Part shown: positions 25,712-33,529 of the stretch, in pieces
Position numbering within the stretch: position 1 is the first letter of the stretch
Layout: the number at the start of each line of letters is the position of its first letter
Assembly: GCA_012514505.1 (NCBI GenBank)
Contig: JAAZAD010000505.1
Location: 1 to 36,037 of the forward strand
DNA from: Rhodococcus sp. (in: high G+C Gram-positive bacteria)
Lineage (GTDB): Bacteria > Actinomycetota > Actinomycetes > Mycobacteriales > Mycobacteriaceae
Length of the DNA: 36,037 nucleotides
Direction: 5' to 3'
The notes under the pieces: generated by a model
Database searches by the model: none
What the model saw: the letters and a program-made list of their open reading frames with translations, nothing else
Told to the model about the DNA's origin: nothing
Made by a program: the position numbers and the translations under genes

Positions 25712-26206
25712 ATGACCGAGACCCAGGTGACCTGGCTTACCCAGGAGTCACACGACAGGCTCAAGAGCGAACTCGACCAACTCATTGCCAACCGCCCGGT
25801 GATCGCGGCCGAGATCAACGAACGCCGCGAAGAGGGCGACCTGAAGGAGAACGGCGGTTACCACGCCGCGCGCGAAGAGCAGGGCCAGCAGGAGGCCCGC
25901 ATTCGTCAGCTTCAGGAGCTGCTGAACAGCGCAAAGGTTGGCGAGGCTCCCACCCAGTCGGGTGTCGCACTGCCCGGATCCGTCGTCAAGGTCTACTACG
26001 AGGGCGACGAGAAGGACACCGAAACGTTCCTCATCGCCACCCGCGAAGAGGGCACGAGCCACGACGAGCTCGAGGTCTACTCCCCCAATTCGCCGCTCGG
26101 CAGCGCACTGCTCGAGGCCAAGGTCGGCGAGACCCGCAAGTACGCCTTGCCCAACGGGAACACCATGCAGGTGACGCTGGTCAGCGCGGAACCGTACCGC
26201 CCCTGA
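25712..26206 (+). CDS. greA: Transcription elongation factor GreA
   Basis: GreA binds the RNA polymerase secondary channel and stimulates cleavage of backtracked RNA. The 164-residue length agrees with mycobacterial GreA (Rv1080c). The N-terminal coiled coil holds the acidic tip [19 protein letters not shown], and the C-terminal globular domain includes [12 protein letters not shown] and [12 protein letters not shown]. The ATG at 25712 has GAGGGAG at good spacing; a GTG 9 bases upstream would place the site too close. It is preceded by a structured leader and followed by a very strong hairpin. Confidence 0.97.
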   Translation: MTETQVTWLTQESHDRLKSELDQLIANRPVIAAEINERREEGDLKENGGYHAAREEQGQQEARIRQLQELLNSAKVGEAPTQSGVALPGSVVKVYYEGDEKDTETFLIATREEGTSHDELEVYSPNSPLGSALLEAKVGETRKYALPNGNTMQVTLVSAEPYRP

Positions 26207-26225
26207 TCAACCCTGCCTCACACTC

Positions 26226-26266
26226 AGGAACGCCGGCCCGGATCATTGATCCGGGCCGGCGTTCCT
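26226..26266. terminator. Bidirectional terminator between greA and the NlpC/P60 gene
   Basis: A 41-base near-perfect palindrome with 20-base arms (AGGAACGCCGGCCCGGATCA and its complement) around a single base, forming a long GC-rich hairpin. It lies 19 bases after greA and 10 bases before the converging stop. Confidence 0.88.
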
Positions 26267-26276
26267 GTTCGGCGGC

Positions 26277-27674
26277 TCAGATGATCCGGCGCGCCTTCAT
26301 GTTGTTCAGTAACGGCCCGATGCGCACCACGTCACCTGTCGTGGGGGCATGCAGCATCTGCCCGTTGCCTACGTAGATGCCGACGTGGCCCGGTCCTCCG
26401 GGGCCCCAGTTACCGAACAGCAGATCACCGGGACGGGCCTGATCGAGGGGAACCTCGACACCGACTCGCCACTGGGTTTCCGAGGTCCGCGGGAGTTTGA
26501 TCCCGGTCGCCGCATACATGGCGTACGACGTGAGTCCCGAACAGTCGAAACCGCCCATCGACGGCCCGTGGATGCTGCCACCGCCCCACACATACGGCAG
26601 GCCGATGTACTGCATGGCGGCGTCGATGACGTTACTGACGCCGTCGACGATCGCGCCGCCGTAGAAGAACGGTGCCAGCATGCGGCCGAACGACTCTTCG
26701 AGCGAACGAACACGCTCCACGAACGGCTGCGGATCGTGCCCCGGCGTTGCGGCAGGAATGCCACCGGCACCGCGGACCGCATCGATGCCGACGTCGTACG
26801 CGGCGAGAGTCAGATCCAGCGAATCGCCCTTCACTGCACCGTCGGCCTTCAAGTCTTCGACCTGGCCGAACATGTCACACAGCATGTGTCCGGACGCCAT
26901 CACCGGGTCGGCGACACCGAGTATGTCGGCCGTGCCGTTGCTGTCCACGTCTTTTCCGTACTTGGCCCACTCTGCGTCGGTGAATTGGCCCGGGCCGCGG
27001 GCACCCGATGGACTCGTCGGCGCGGCCGGTCCGTACCGGAACCCGCTTCCCACGGAGTACAGAGCCGCGATGGTGGTGGGTTTGACGCCTTCACACAGCG
27101 ACCCAGCCTTGCGGATCCAGGGCGCAAACACTGCGATCGCACCTACCGGCGCGAGGGACACCCCGGGGAAGGCCGCCGGTACTGCGGGAACTAGCGATCC
27201 CAGGGCGCCGAGAAACGGAAGCCCAGGAACATCGGAGAACGCCTGCCCGACCGAACCCGTGGACCCGATCGGCGAAGGAGCGAACGGGACCAGCGACGGG
27301 CCACCGCCAGTCGCAGGCGCCTGGCCGGTGTAGCCCGGCGCAGCATTCCCCGAGATGGCGGGCGGCGGCGCTGCACGCCCAGGTTCGCCCGGCTTCGGCG
27401 GCGACTTCTCCTGCTCCGGAATGTAGGGGTCGGTCGCGTCCTTCACGACCCCTCCGACGTCCGCCACCATCTGCTCGGCTTGTTGGCGTGCTCCATCGGG
27501 TAATGCTGCTATCGCGTCCTCGACCTGCTTCTGAACATCGGGTGACGCTTGCTCTGCATTTTGAACTGCCTCGATCGCCTGATCTTTGACGGGTTGCGGA
27601 AGATCCGCTCCCTGCACAATGGCCCCCGCTGCCGTAGTGATCGCCACAATGATCGCTGCTGCATCCACTGACAT
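26277..27674 (-). CDS. Exported NlpC/P60 (C40) peptidase with transglycosylase-like domain
   Basis: A 465-residue cell-wall protein. A hydrophobic N-terminus (AAAIIVAITTAAGAIV) is followed by a helical and Pro/Gly-rich region (to about 190), a lysozyme-like domain (about 195-305; SPSGARGPGQFTDAEW and LDLTLAAYDVG match SLT/NLP landmarks) and a C-terminal NlpC/P60 domain (about 348-465). The peptidase triad is present: C378 in GGFDCSG, H430 in GPGHVGIYVG, and H442. In the lysozyme-like domain, the usual ESGF reads GSGF (residue 209 is Gly, codon GGA), so glycosidic cleavage is doubtful while peptide-stem cleavage should be intact. The ATG at 27674 follows GGAGAAGGAG. It is probably a peptidoglycan remodelling hydrolase. 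Confidence 0.88.
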   Translation of the reverse strand: MSVDAAAIIVAITTAAGAIVQGADLPQPVKDQAIEAVQNAEQASPDVQKQVEDAIAALPDGARQQAEQMVADVGGVVKDATDPYIPEQEKSPPKPGEPGRAAPPPAISGNAAPGYTGQAPATGGGPSLVPFAPSPIGSTGSVGQAFSDVPGLPFLGALGSLVPAVPAAFPGVSLAPVGAIAVFAPWIRKAGSLCEGVKPTTIAALYSVGSGFRYGPAAPTSPSGARGPGQFTDAEWAKYGKDVDSNGTADILGVADPVMASGHMLCDMFGQVEDLKADGAVKGDSLDLTLAAYDVGIDAVRGAGGIPAATPGHDPQPFVERVRSLEESFGRMLAPFFYGGAIVDGVSNVIDAAMQYIGLPYVWGGGSIHGPSMGGFDCSGLTSYAMYAATGIKLPRTSETQWRVGVEVPLDQARPGDLLFGNWGPGGPGHVGIYVGNGQMLHAPTTGDVVRIGPLLNNMKARRII

Positions 27675-27913
27675 CCGTAACTCCTTCTCCCCGGTGCAAC
27701 AACCGAGTGCCCTCACGGTACGGGTGGGGCACCGATTCCGCTGGAAATTCTGCGGTATTCACAGGATGTCCTGATCATGACGAGAAGAGGCCTCTCACCT
27801 GCCAGGAAAGTATCCTGCAAGCGGCCGCGGTCACGAGCAGGAGGGCGACACTCTCGGCACATCCCCAGCACCTTCAAAGGCTCCACACAGGTTCACAGAG
27901 GATGGTGGTGGGC

Positions 27914-28114
27914 ATGACCGAAGAACGACGGACCTCGCGTTTCCTTCCCGTTCGCCTTGCTCTGGCTTCCGCCGGATTCGTCGGCCTCGTCGCGGGCGGC
28001 AGTATCGCACTCGACAATTCCGCGTCGGACAACTCCCCGCACGACTCGGCCACCGCCACTCCCCTCATCGCCGCCGGTTTCGGACCTGCGGACGCGTTGT
28101 CCAGCGGATCGTGA
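27914..28114 (+). CDS. Small single-pass membrane protein coupled to ApbE-like gene
   Basis: A 66-residue protein: a basic N-terminus (MTEERRTSRFLPVRLALA), one hydrophobic helix (about 18-33, ASAGFVGLVAGGSIAL) and a short Asp/Ser-rich external tail. I recognise no family. It overlaps the ApbE-like gene by GTGA (28111-28114), so the two are co-translated and probably interact. An in-frame ATG at 27902 is possible but has AGAGG too close. Small membrane partners of ApbE proteins are often the flavinylated target, but no clear (S/T)GA(S/T)xT flavinylation motif is present here. Confidence 0.65.
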   Translation: MTEERRTSRFLPVRLALASAGFVGLVAGGSIALDNSASDNSPHDSATATPLIAAGFGPADALSSGS

Positions 28115-28869
28115 CCCCACGTCACGCCGAGGAGTGGTCCGTTTGGGGACTCCACGCCAGGGTCGTCGTCACCGACGCGGCAGCCCTGGATTCGGCAACG
28201 AACCTGATCCGCGGATACCTGTCGGCGGCCGACGTCGCCACGAACCGTGACCGGGCCGACTCCGAGATTCGCAACCTGCGACCCGGACACAACACCGTGA
28301 CCCCGATGTTCGCTCGCTTCGTGTCCGATGCACTTGCCGCGGCACAGGCGGGCGACGGCACGCTCGGCCCCACCGTCACCGGGGCGGACTGGCGCGGCAT
28401 CACCGTCGACGGCACCGACCTGCACCTGCCTGATGGCGTCGAGTTGGACCTGTCGGCCACGGCCCGCGCGAGTGCGGCCGACCATTGCGCCGCCTCCACC
28501 GCCGAACTCCTCGAATGCGGCGTGCTAGTGGCTCTCGGAGGCGATATCGCCGCAGCCGGAACCACGCCTTCGGAGCGGTGGCAGGTTCAAGTCCAGGACC
28601 TACCCGGCGACCCGACCTGCCAGATTTCCATCCCGTCCGGCGCGGGGGTTGCCACGGCGAGCACCGTCAAACCGCTGCATCCCGAATCGGTTCCGCAATG
28701 GCGCACCGTCTCCGTCGTCGCGCAGACGTGTACGCGTGCCCACATGGCCAGTACCACTGCGGTCGGCATGGCGGGCGGCGCGATCGACTATCTCGACCGG
28801 CTCGAGCTTCCGGCCCGGCTCGTCGATCAGGAGTTTCGCGTGGTCACGATCGGTGGCTGGCCGAGTTAG
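28111..28869 (+). CDS. Divergent ApbE-like (FAD:protein FMN transferase family) protein
   Basis: A 252-residue protein with the ApbE order of motifs but many altered residues. Recognisable are an N-terminal VWGLHARVVVTD strand, SEIRNLRPG (SxxxxLN-like), TVTPMFARFVSDALAAAQAGDG, VALGGDI (140-146), and the actinobacterial tail LPARLVDQEFRVVTIGGWP. Active enzymes have DPTVG, LDLGGIAKGYAVD and an HxxDPxTG segment; here these read GPTVT (86-90), LDLSATARASAAD (112-124) and TVKPLHPES. The Mg-binding ADAxSTA-like segment is RAHMASTTA. It may be a pseudo-transferase or have a changed substrate. No signal peptide is visible. The GTG start is in the GTGA overlap; it converges on ilvA with a 9-base gap. 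Confidence 0.78.
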   Translation: MTPRHAEEWSVWGLHARVVVTDAAALDSATNLIRGYLSAADVATNRDRADSEIRNLRPGHNTVTPMFARFVSDALAAAQAGDGTLGPTVTGADWRGITVDGTDLHLPDGVELDLSATARASAADHCAASTAELLECGVLVALGGDIAAAGTTPSERWQVQVQDLPGDPTCQISIPSGAGVATASTVKPLHPESVPQWRTVSVVAQTCTRAHMASTTAVGMAGGAIDYLDRLELPARLVDQEFRVVTIGGWPS

Positions 28870-28878
28870 CCCGCAAAG

Positions 28879-30099
28879 TCAATCTTGCATCCGGGCAACG
28901 TAGCCGGCTGATGTGAGGGCATCGAGCATGTCCTGCCGGTGGTCGCGGCCCCTCGTCTCCATAGTGAGGAACACCTCGACCTCGTCCAGAGCAAGTGCGC
29001 CACGAGTGCGCGAATGGACCACGTCCACCACGCTCGCGCCGTGGTCGCTGACCACTTCGAGCAGTTTCACCAAACCACCCGGTCGATCCGGAATCGTCAC
29101 GTGCACACCGAGATAGCGACCGGCCGCACGCAATCCGTGTGTGACGACGTGGGTGAGTAACAGCGGATCGACGTTGCCGCCGGACAACACCGCACACACC
29201 GGCCCGGTCAGACCGAGGTCGTCCTCCGAGATCGTCATCAGCGCCGCCACCGCAGCCGCACCTGCCGGCTCCACGATCAACTTCGCCCGCTCCAGGCAGA
29301 GCAGCAGCGCCCGCGACAGCGCATCCTCGCTGACCGTGACGATCTTGTCGACCTGCTTCGACACGTGCGCGAACGGCACATCACCCGGCCTGCCGACCGC
29401 GATTCCGTCGGCCATCGTGGACATGGATTCCAGCGCCACGGGGTGCCCTGCGGCGAGGGATCCAGGCCACGCAGCCGCACCGTCCGCTTGTACCCCGATG
29501 ATGCGAACGCGGGGCGCCAGTTCGGAAATCGCCGCAGCAATTCCTGCGAGAAGACCGCCACCACCGACGGGAACCAATACCGTGCCCACGTCCGGTAGTT
29601 GCTCGAGAATTTCCAGTCCGACCGTGCCCTGGCCGGCCACGATGTCCTCGTGATCGAAGGGATGAATCACTACTGCCCCCGTCGACGCCGCGAAATCCTT
29701 CGCTGCCACGAGCGCATCGTCCACCGACTCCCCCACCAGATGCACTGTGGCGCCGTAGGCGCGGGTGGCCACCAGTTTGGGCAGCGGGGCGCCGGTGGGC
29801 ATGAATACCGTCGACTCGATACCGAGTTCGGTGGCCGCCCAGGCCACACCTTGTGCGTGGTTGCCGGCACTGGCAGCCACCACGCCCTTCACGCGTTCGA
29901 CGTCCGACAGGTTGGCGATCCGGTTGTATGCGCCCCGCGGCTTGAACGAGCCGGTGCGCTGCAAGTTCTCACATTTGAGCAGCACCTGATGACCACTGCG
30001 CTCCGACAACGCTCGTGAAGCGATGACCGGTGTGCGACGCATGACCGGATCCAACAGTTCCCGTGCTGCCCTGATCCGATCCAGAGTGACAGCTTCCAC
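28879..30099 (-). CDS. ilvA: Threonine ammonia-lyase (threonine dehydratase) with C-terminal ACT domain
   Basis: A PLP enzyme deaminating threonine to 2-oxobutyrate, the entry to isoleucine synthesis. The 406-residue protein has the PLP-lysine motif TGSFKPRGAYN (about 49-59), SAGNHAQGVAWA and the phosphate-binding VGGGGLLAG. A C-terminal ACT-type domain (about 325-406; VTIPDRPGGLVKLLEVVSDHGASV) suggests allosteric control. It resembles the compact Streptomyces type more than M. tuberculosis IlvA. The start is GTG 30097-30099 without a ribosome-binding site, and that codon lies inside a 17-bp hairpin. It is 60 bases downstream of metB on the same strand. Confidence 0.93.
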   Translation of the reverse strand: MEAVTLDRIRAARELLDPVMRRTPVIASRALSERSGHQVLLKCENLQRTGSFKPRGAYNRIANLSDVERVKGVVAASAGNHAQGVAWAATELGIESTVFMPTGAPLPKLVATRAYGATVHLVGESVDDALVAAKDFAASTGAVVIHPFDHEDIVAGQGTVGLEILEQLPDVGTVLVPVGGGGLLAGIAAAISELAPRVRIIGVQADGAAAWPGSLAAGHPVALESMSTMADGIAVGRPGDVPFAHVSKQVDKIVTVSEDALSRALLLCLERAKLIVEPAGAAAVAALMTISEDDLGLTGPVCAVLSGGNVDPLLLTHVVTHGLRAAGRYLGVHVTIPDRPGGLVKLLEVVSDHGASVVDVVHSRTRGALALDEVEVFLTMETRGRDHRQDMLDALTSAGYVARMQD

Positions 30100-30129
30100 G
30101 CGGGTCAGAGTAACCCGCGTGGAAGCTGT
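30089..30129 (-). promoter_or_regulatory. Hairpin overlapping the ilvA start codon
   Basis: A perfect 17-bp inverted repeat (30089-30105 with 30113-30129, arm ACAGCTTCCACGCGGGT) with a 7-nt loop. On the minus strand it lies after metB, and the distal arm contains the GTG start of ilvA. It could terminate metB mRNA or block ilvA translation initiation; there is no T-tract. Confidence 0.65.
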
Positions 30130-30159
30130 TTCAACGGTGAATGTGTACCGAAATACCGG

Positions 30160-31332
30160 TCAGCGGAGTGCGTTCTCGATGTCGGCCACGAGATCTGCAC
30201 CGTCCTCGATACCGACGGACAGACGCACCAGATCGTCCGGAACCTCGAGGGCGGAACCCGCCGTCGAAGCGTGCGTCATGGCCCCCGGGTGCTCGATGAG
30301 CGATTCGACGCCGCCGAGCGACTCGGCCAGCGTGAAAATCTCGGTACGCGAGCAGAAGTCGAGGGCAGCCTGCCGACCACCGGCTAGGCGCACCGAGATC
30401 ATGCCGCCGAACCGCCGCATCTGCTTGGCCGCCACACCGTGACCGGGGTGACTGTCGAGACCCGGGTAGATCACCTGCGATACCGCCGAGTGGCCGGCGA
30501 GCACGTCCACGATCTTCTCCGCGTTGTCGCTGTGCCGCTCCATGCGCAACGCCAGCGTCTTGATGCCCCGCAACGTCAGGAATGCGTCGAACGGGCCGGG
30601 CACGGCGCCCGCACCGTTCTGCAGGAACGCGAAGGCGCTGTCCAGTTCCTCGTCGTCCGTCACGAGAGCGCCGCCGACGACATCGGAGTGGCCACCGATG
30701 TACTTGGTGGTCGAGTGCAGCGCGATGTCTCCGCCGAGCTGCAGCGGCTGCTGCAGGTACGGGGACGCGAACGTGTTGTCGACGACGAGTTTCGCGTCGG
30801 CCTCGTGCGCGACGTCGGCCAGCTTCTCGATGTCACCGATGTTCAGCAGCGGGTTGGTGGGCGTCTCGACCCACACCAGCTTGGTTTCCGGCCGGATGGC
30901 CGCCCGCACCGCGTCGACGTCCGTCACGGGGACCGGCGTGTATTCGATCCCCCACTGCGTGAACACCTTGTCGATGAGCCGGAAGGTTCCGCCGTAGGCA
31001 TCGTTCGGGATGATCAGGTGATCGCCGGGCCGCAGCGTGGCCCGTAGAGCGCAGTCGGTGGCGGCCATACCCGAACCGAAGGCGCGTCCGTACGTGCCCG
31101 ATTCCAGGGCTGCCAGGTTCGCCTCGAGTGGACGCCGTGTGGGGTTTCCGGTGCGGGCGTACTCGAAGCCGTCCCGCATGCCGCCCACACCGTCCTGCGC
31201 GAACGTCGAGCTTGCGTAAATCGGAACGTTGACCGCACCGGTCTGCGGGTCCGGGTCGAATCCGGCATGAACCGCCTTGGTGGAGAAACCCTGCCAGCTG
31301 ATGTTGTCCGCTTTGCTGCGCTGCTCACTCAT
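30160..31332 (-). CDS. metB: Cystathionine gamma-synthase
   Basis: A PLP enzyme of the Cys/Met metabolism family joining O-acyl-homoserine and cysteine into cystathionine. 390 residues; landmarks are NVPIYASSTFAQDG, EYARTGNPTR, FGSGMAATDCALR and the PLP-lysine segment LHSTTKYIGGHSDVVGG (about 206-222). Length and order match M. tuberculosis MetB (Rv1079), beside cbs and greA. A cystathionine gamma-lyase role cannot be excluded on sequence alone. It starts at ATG 31332 and shares strand and close spacing with the lipoprotein gene upstream and ilvA downstream. Confidence 0.93.
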   Translation of the reverse strand: MSEQRSKADNISWQGFSTKAVHAGFDPDPQTGAVNVPIYASSTFAQDGVGGMRDGFEYARTGNPTRRPLEANLAALESGTYGRAFGSGMAATDCALRATLRPGDHLIIPNDAYGGTFRLIDKVFTQWGIEYTPVPVTDVDAVRAAIRPETKLVWVETPTNPLLNIGDIEKLADVAHEADAKLVVDNTFASPYLQQPLQLGGDIALHSTTKYIGGHSDVVGGALVTDDEELDSAFAFLQNGAGAVPGPFDAFLTLRGIKTLALRMERHSDNAEKIVDVLAGHSAVSQVIYPGLDSHPGHGVAAKQMRRFGGMISVRLAGGRQAALDFCSRTEIFTLAESLGGVESLIEHPGAMTHASTAGSALEVPDDLVRLSVGIEDGADLVADIENALR

Positions 31333-31353
31333 GACGTCCAGCCTAATCGAGGA

Positions 31354-31911
31354 CTATTCGGCCAGGTATTCGGCGACCGCGAACAGCACGTCCAGCTTCT
31401 TCGCGTCGTCGACGCCTGTATCCATGCTGTTGGCCATGATGTTGTGAGTCGGTGTGAGCAGTGCCAGCCCCACGACATCGAGAACCACGCCTCCCAGCGC
31501 GTCCGCCCGCGGATCGGGTACCGTGCCGCCGACGTTGGGCATCTCTGCAAGCACGGCGGCGTCGTGCGCTTCTTCCCTGACGATGACCGTAAGTGCCCCG
31601 GCCATACTCGATGAGTCCTTGGACCACACGCACATGGGATGGCCGTACCCAGGCAACGTCTGTTCCGAGACGTCCGGCCGGTCCGACACGAGTGGACCCA
31701 GCGCTCGGGTCAGCGAGTCGCAATCGGTCGGCTTACTCGATGCCGGTGACGCGGCCGCCTCCGGCTCGGTCGGCGACAAGGTACTCGTCTCCGATGCGTC
31801 GATCGACTCGGCGACGCCCTTCGCCGCCACGGGCGTGCCGTCGATGCTGGAGGAGCAACCGGCGGCGATGATCGCGCACGCTGTGAGGGGAACGATCATT
31901 GCTCTGCGCAT
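31354..31911 (-). CDS. Lipoprotein, DUF3558-like
   Basis: A 185-residue lipoprotein. Start MRRAMIVPLTACAIIAAGC, lipobox IAAGC (Cys19), then the common mycolata lipoprotein stretch SSSIDGTPVA and a Ser/Thr/Pro linker. The mature domain has the DUF3558-like cysteine pair: TDCDSLTRAL and PMCVWSKD. The ATG at 31909-31911 gives the natural signal peptide; an in-frame start at 31953 would add 14 residues before it. It sits between cbs and metB on the same strand, 21 bases from metB. Function unknown; the family call is tentative. Confidence 0.75.
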   Translation of the reverse strand: MRRAMIVPLTACAIIAAGCSSSIDGTPVAAKGVAESIDASETSTLSPTEPEAAASPASSKPTDCDSLTRALGPLVSDRPDVSEQTLPGYGHPMCVWSKDSSSMAGALTVIVREEAHDAAVLAEMPNVGGTVPDPRADALGGVVLDVVGLALLTPTHNIMANSMDTGVDDAKKLDVLFAVAEYLAE

Positions 31912-31961
31912 CGGGCGGTCCTGTTCGTCGGGTGGCGCACGAAATTTTCTCACTCGCGGAT

Positions 31962-31995
31962 ACGGGCCACTCCTCTTCCGCGAGGAGTGGCCCGT
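31962..31995 (-). terminator. Terminator-like hairpin after cbs
   Basis: A perfect 14-bp stem (ACGGGCCACTCCTC and its complement) with a 6-nt loop, 13 bases beyond the cbs stop on the minus strand and ahead of the lipoprotein gene. There is no immediate T-run. It suggests that cbs and the lipoprotein-metB pair are at least partly separate transcripts. Confidence 0.7.
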
Positions 31996-32008
31996 TGATC
32001 GACGAGGT

Positions 32009-33394
32009 CTATGCCCCGGCGCTCAGGAACCCCAGAAGGTCGTGGCGGGTGATGACACCCACGGGCTTTCCGTCGTCGACGACCATGAGTGCGTCGCTGT
32101 CGCCGAGCGCCTTCGTGGCGGCCGAAACGGGTTCACCGGAACCGATCAACGGGAACGGCTTGCTCATGTGCTTTTCGACGGAGTCCGCGAGATGTGCGCG
32201 ACCCTCGAACACCGCACTGAGCAACTCACGCTCGGTGACGCTGCCCGCGACCTCACCGGCCATGACCGGCGGCTCCGCGCCGACGACGGGCATCTGCGAG
32301 ACGCCGTATTCGCGCAGGATCTCGATGGCGTCGCGAAGCGTCTCCGACGGGTGCGTGTGCACCAGGTCGGGAAGTTCGCCGGACTTTCCGCGCAGCACGT
32401 CGCCGACCGTCTTCTCGTCCGTCTTTCCGTCCAGGGGGGTGCGCAGGAAGCCGTACGAAGACATCCATTTGTCGTTGAAGATCTTGGACAGGTACCCACG
32501 ACCACCGTCCGGGAGCAACACCACGACGACCGCGTCGGGGCCTTCGCGCTCCGCGACCTCGAGTGCGGCGACCACGGCCATGCCGCACGATCCGCCGACG
32601 AGGAGTCCCTCTTCGCGAGCGAGGCGGCGGGTCATCTCGAAGGAATCGGCGTCGGAGACGGCGATGATCTCGTCCGGGATGGACGGGTCGTAGGCGGAGG
32701 GCCAGAAGTCCTCACCGACACCCTCGACCAGGTACGGGCGTCCGCTTCCGCCTGAGTAGACGGATCCCTCGGGATCGGCGCCGATGACCTTCACCTTGCC
32801 CCCGGACACCTCCTTGAGGTACTTGCCGGTGCCGCTGATGGTGCCGCCGGTACCGACTCCGGCGACGAAGTGCGTGATCTTGCCGTCGGTGTCTGCCCAG
32901 ATCTCGGGGCCGGTGGTCTCGTAGTGGCTCTCGGGGCCGCCCGGGTTGGAGTACTGGTTGGGCTTCCAGCCGCCGGGCAGCTCACGGGCGAGCCGGTCGG
33001 AGACGGCGTAGTAGCTGTCGGGGTGATCGGGTGCCACCGCCGTCGGGCACACCACGACCTCGGCGCCGTAGGCCTTGAGGACGTTGCGCTTGTCCTCGCT
33101 CACCTTGTCGGGGCACACGAACACGCACTTGTAACCGCGCTTCTGGGCAACCAGCGCCAGTCCGATACCGGTGTTGCCGGAGGTGGGCTCGACAATGGTT
33201 CCGCCGGGCTTCAACTCCCCCGACGCCTCGGCCGCGTCGATCATCTTGACGGCGATTCGGTCCTTGGAGCTGCCACCCGGGTTGAGGTACTCGAGCTTGG
33301 CTGCAACGGTTCCGGCGTTCTCACCGATAACAGAAGTGAGCTTGACGAGAGGAGTGTTGCCGATGAGGTCAACGACGTGTTCCGCGATGCGCAT
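32009..33394 (-). CDS. cbs: Cystathionine beta-synthase with CBS-domain pair
   Basis: A PLP enzyme condensing serine and homocysteine to cystathionine, the first step of reverse transsulfuration. 461 residues: a catalytic fold-type II domain (1-about 320) with PLP-lysine in NPGGSSKDRIAVKM, substrate loop EPTSGNTGIGLAL and phosphate cup GVGTGGTISGTGKYL, then a linker and two CBS motifs (about 340-461, a Bateman module that usually binds adenosyl ligands). There is no N-terminal haem-binding region, as in other bacterial enzymes. Order and length match Rv1077. It is divergent from the SGNH hydrolase gene. Confidence 0.95.
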   Translation of the reverse strand: MRIAEHVVDLIGNTPLVKLTSVIGENAGTVAAKLEYLNPGGSSKDRIAVKMIDAAEASGELKPGGTIVEPTSGNTGIGLALVAQKRGYKCVFVCPDKVSEDKRNVLKAYGAEVVVCPTAVAPDHPDSYYAVSDRLARELPGGWKPNQYSNPGGPESHYETTGPEIWADTDGKITHFVAGVGTGGTISGTGKYLKEVSGGKVKVIGADPEGSVYSGGSGRPYLVEGVGEDFWPSAYDPSIPDEIIAVSDADSFEMTRRLAREEGLLVGGSCGMAVVAALEVAEREGPDAVVVVLLPDGGRGYLSKIFNDKWMSSYGFLRTPLDGKTDEKTVGDVLRGKSGELPDLVHTHPSETLRDAIEILREYGVSQMPVVGAEPPVMAGEVAGSVTERELLSAVFEGRAHLADSVEKHMSKPFPLIGSGEPVSAATKALGDSDALMVVDDGKPVGVITRHDLLGFLSAGA

Positions 33395-33529
33395 GGGTCC
33401 ATGTTCCCAGATCGTGTCCGCTCGTGCTCACAGACGTCCGGCACGCAGCTTCTGGTCCGACTAGATTGAGACTCACGCAGCCCGCGAACGAACCGTGCAG
33501 ACAATCCCGGTAGCGGAAAGGTGAGACCA

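Noticed and set aside
27675..27913. Possible c-di-AMP (ydaO-type) riboswitch before the NlpC/P60 gene
   Set aside because: Such riboswitches are common before actinobacterial wall hydrolases, but I find none of the conserved ydaO core motifs in this 239-base spacer, only a strong ribosome-binding site.
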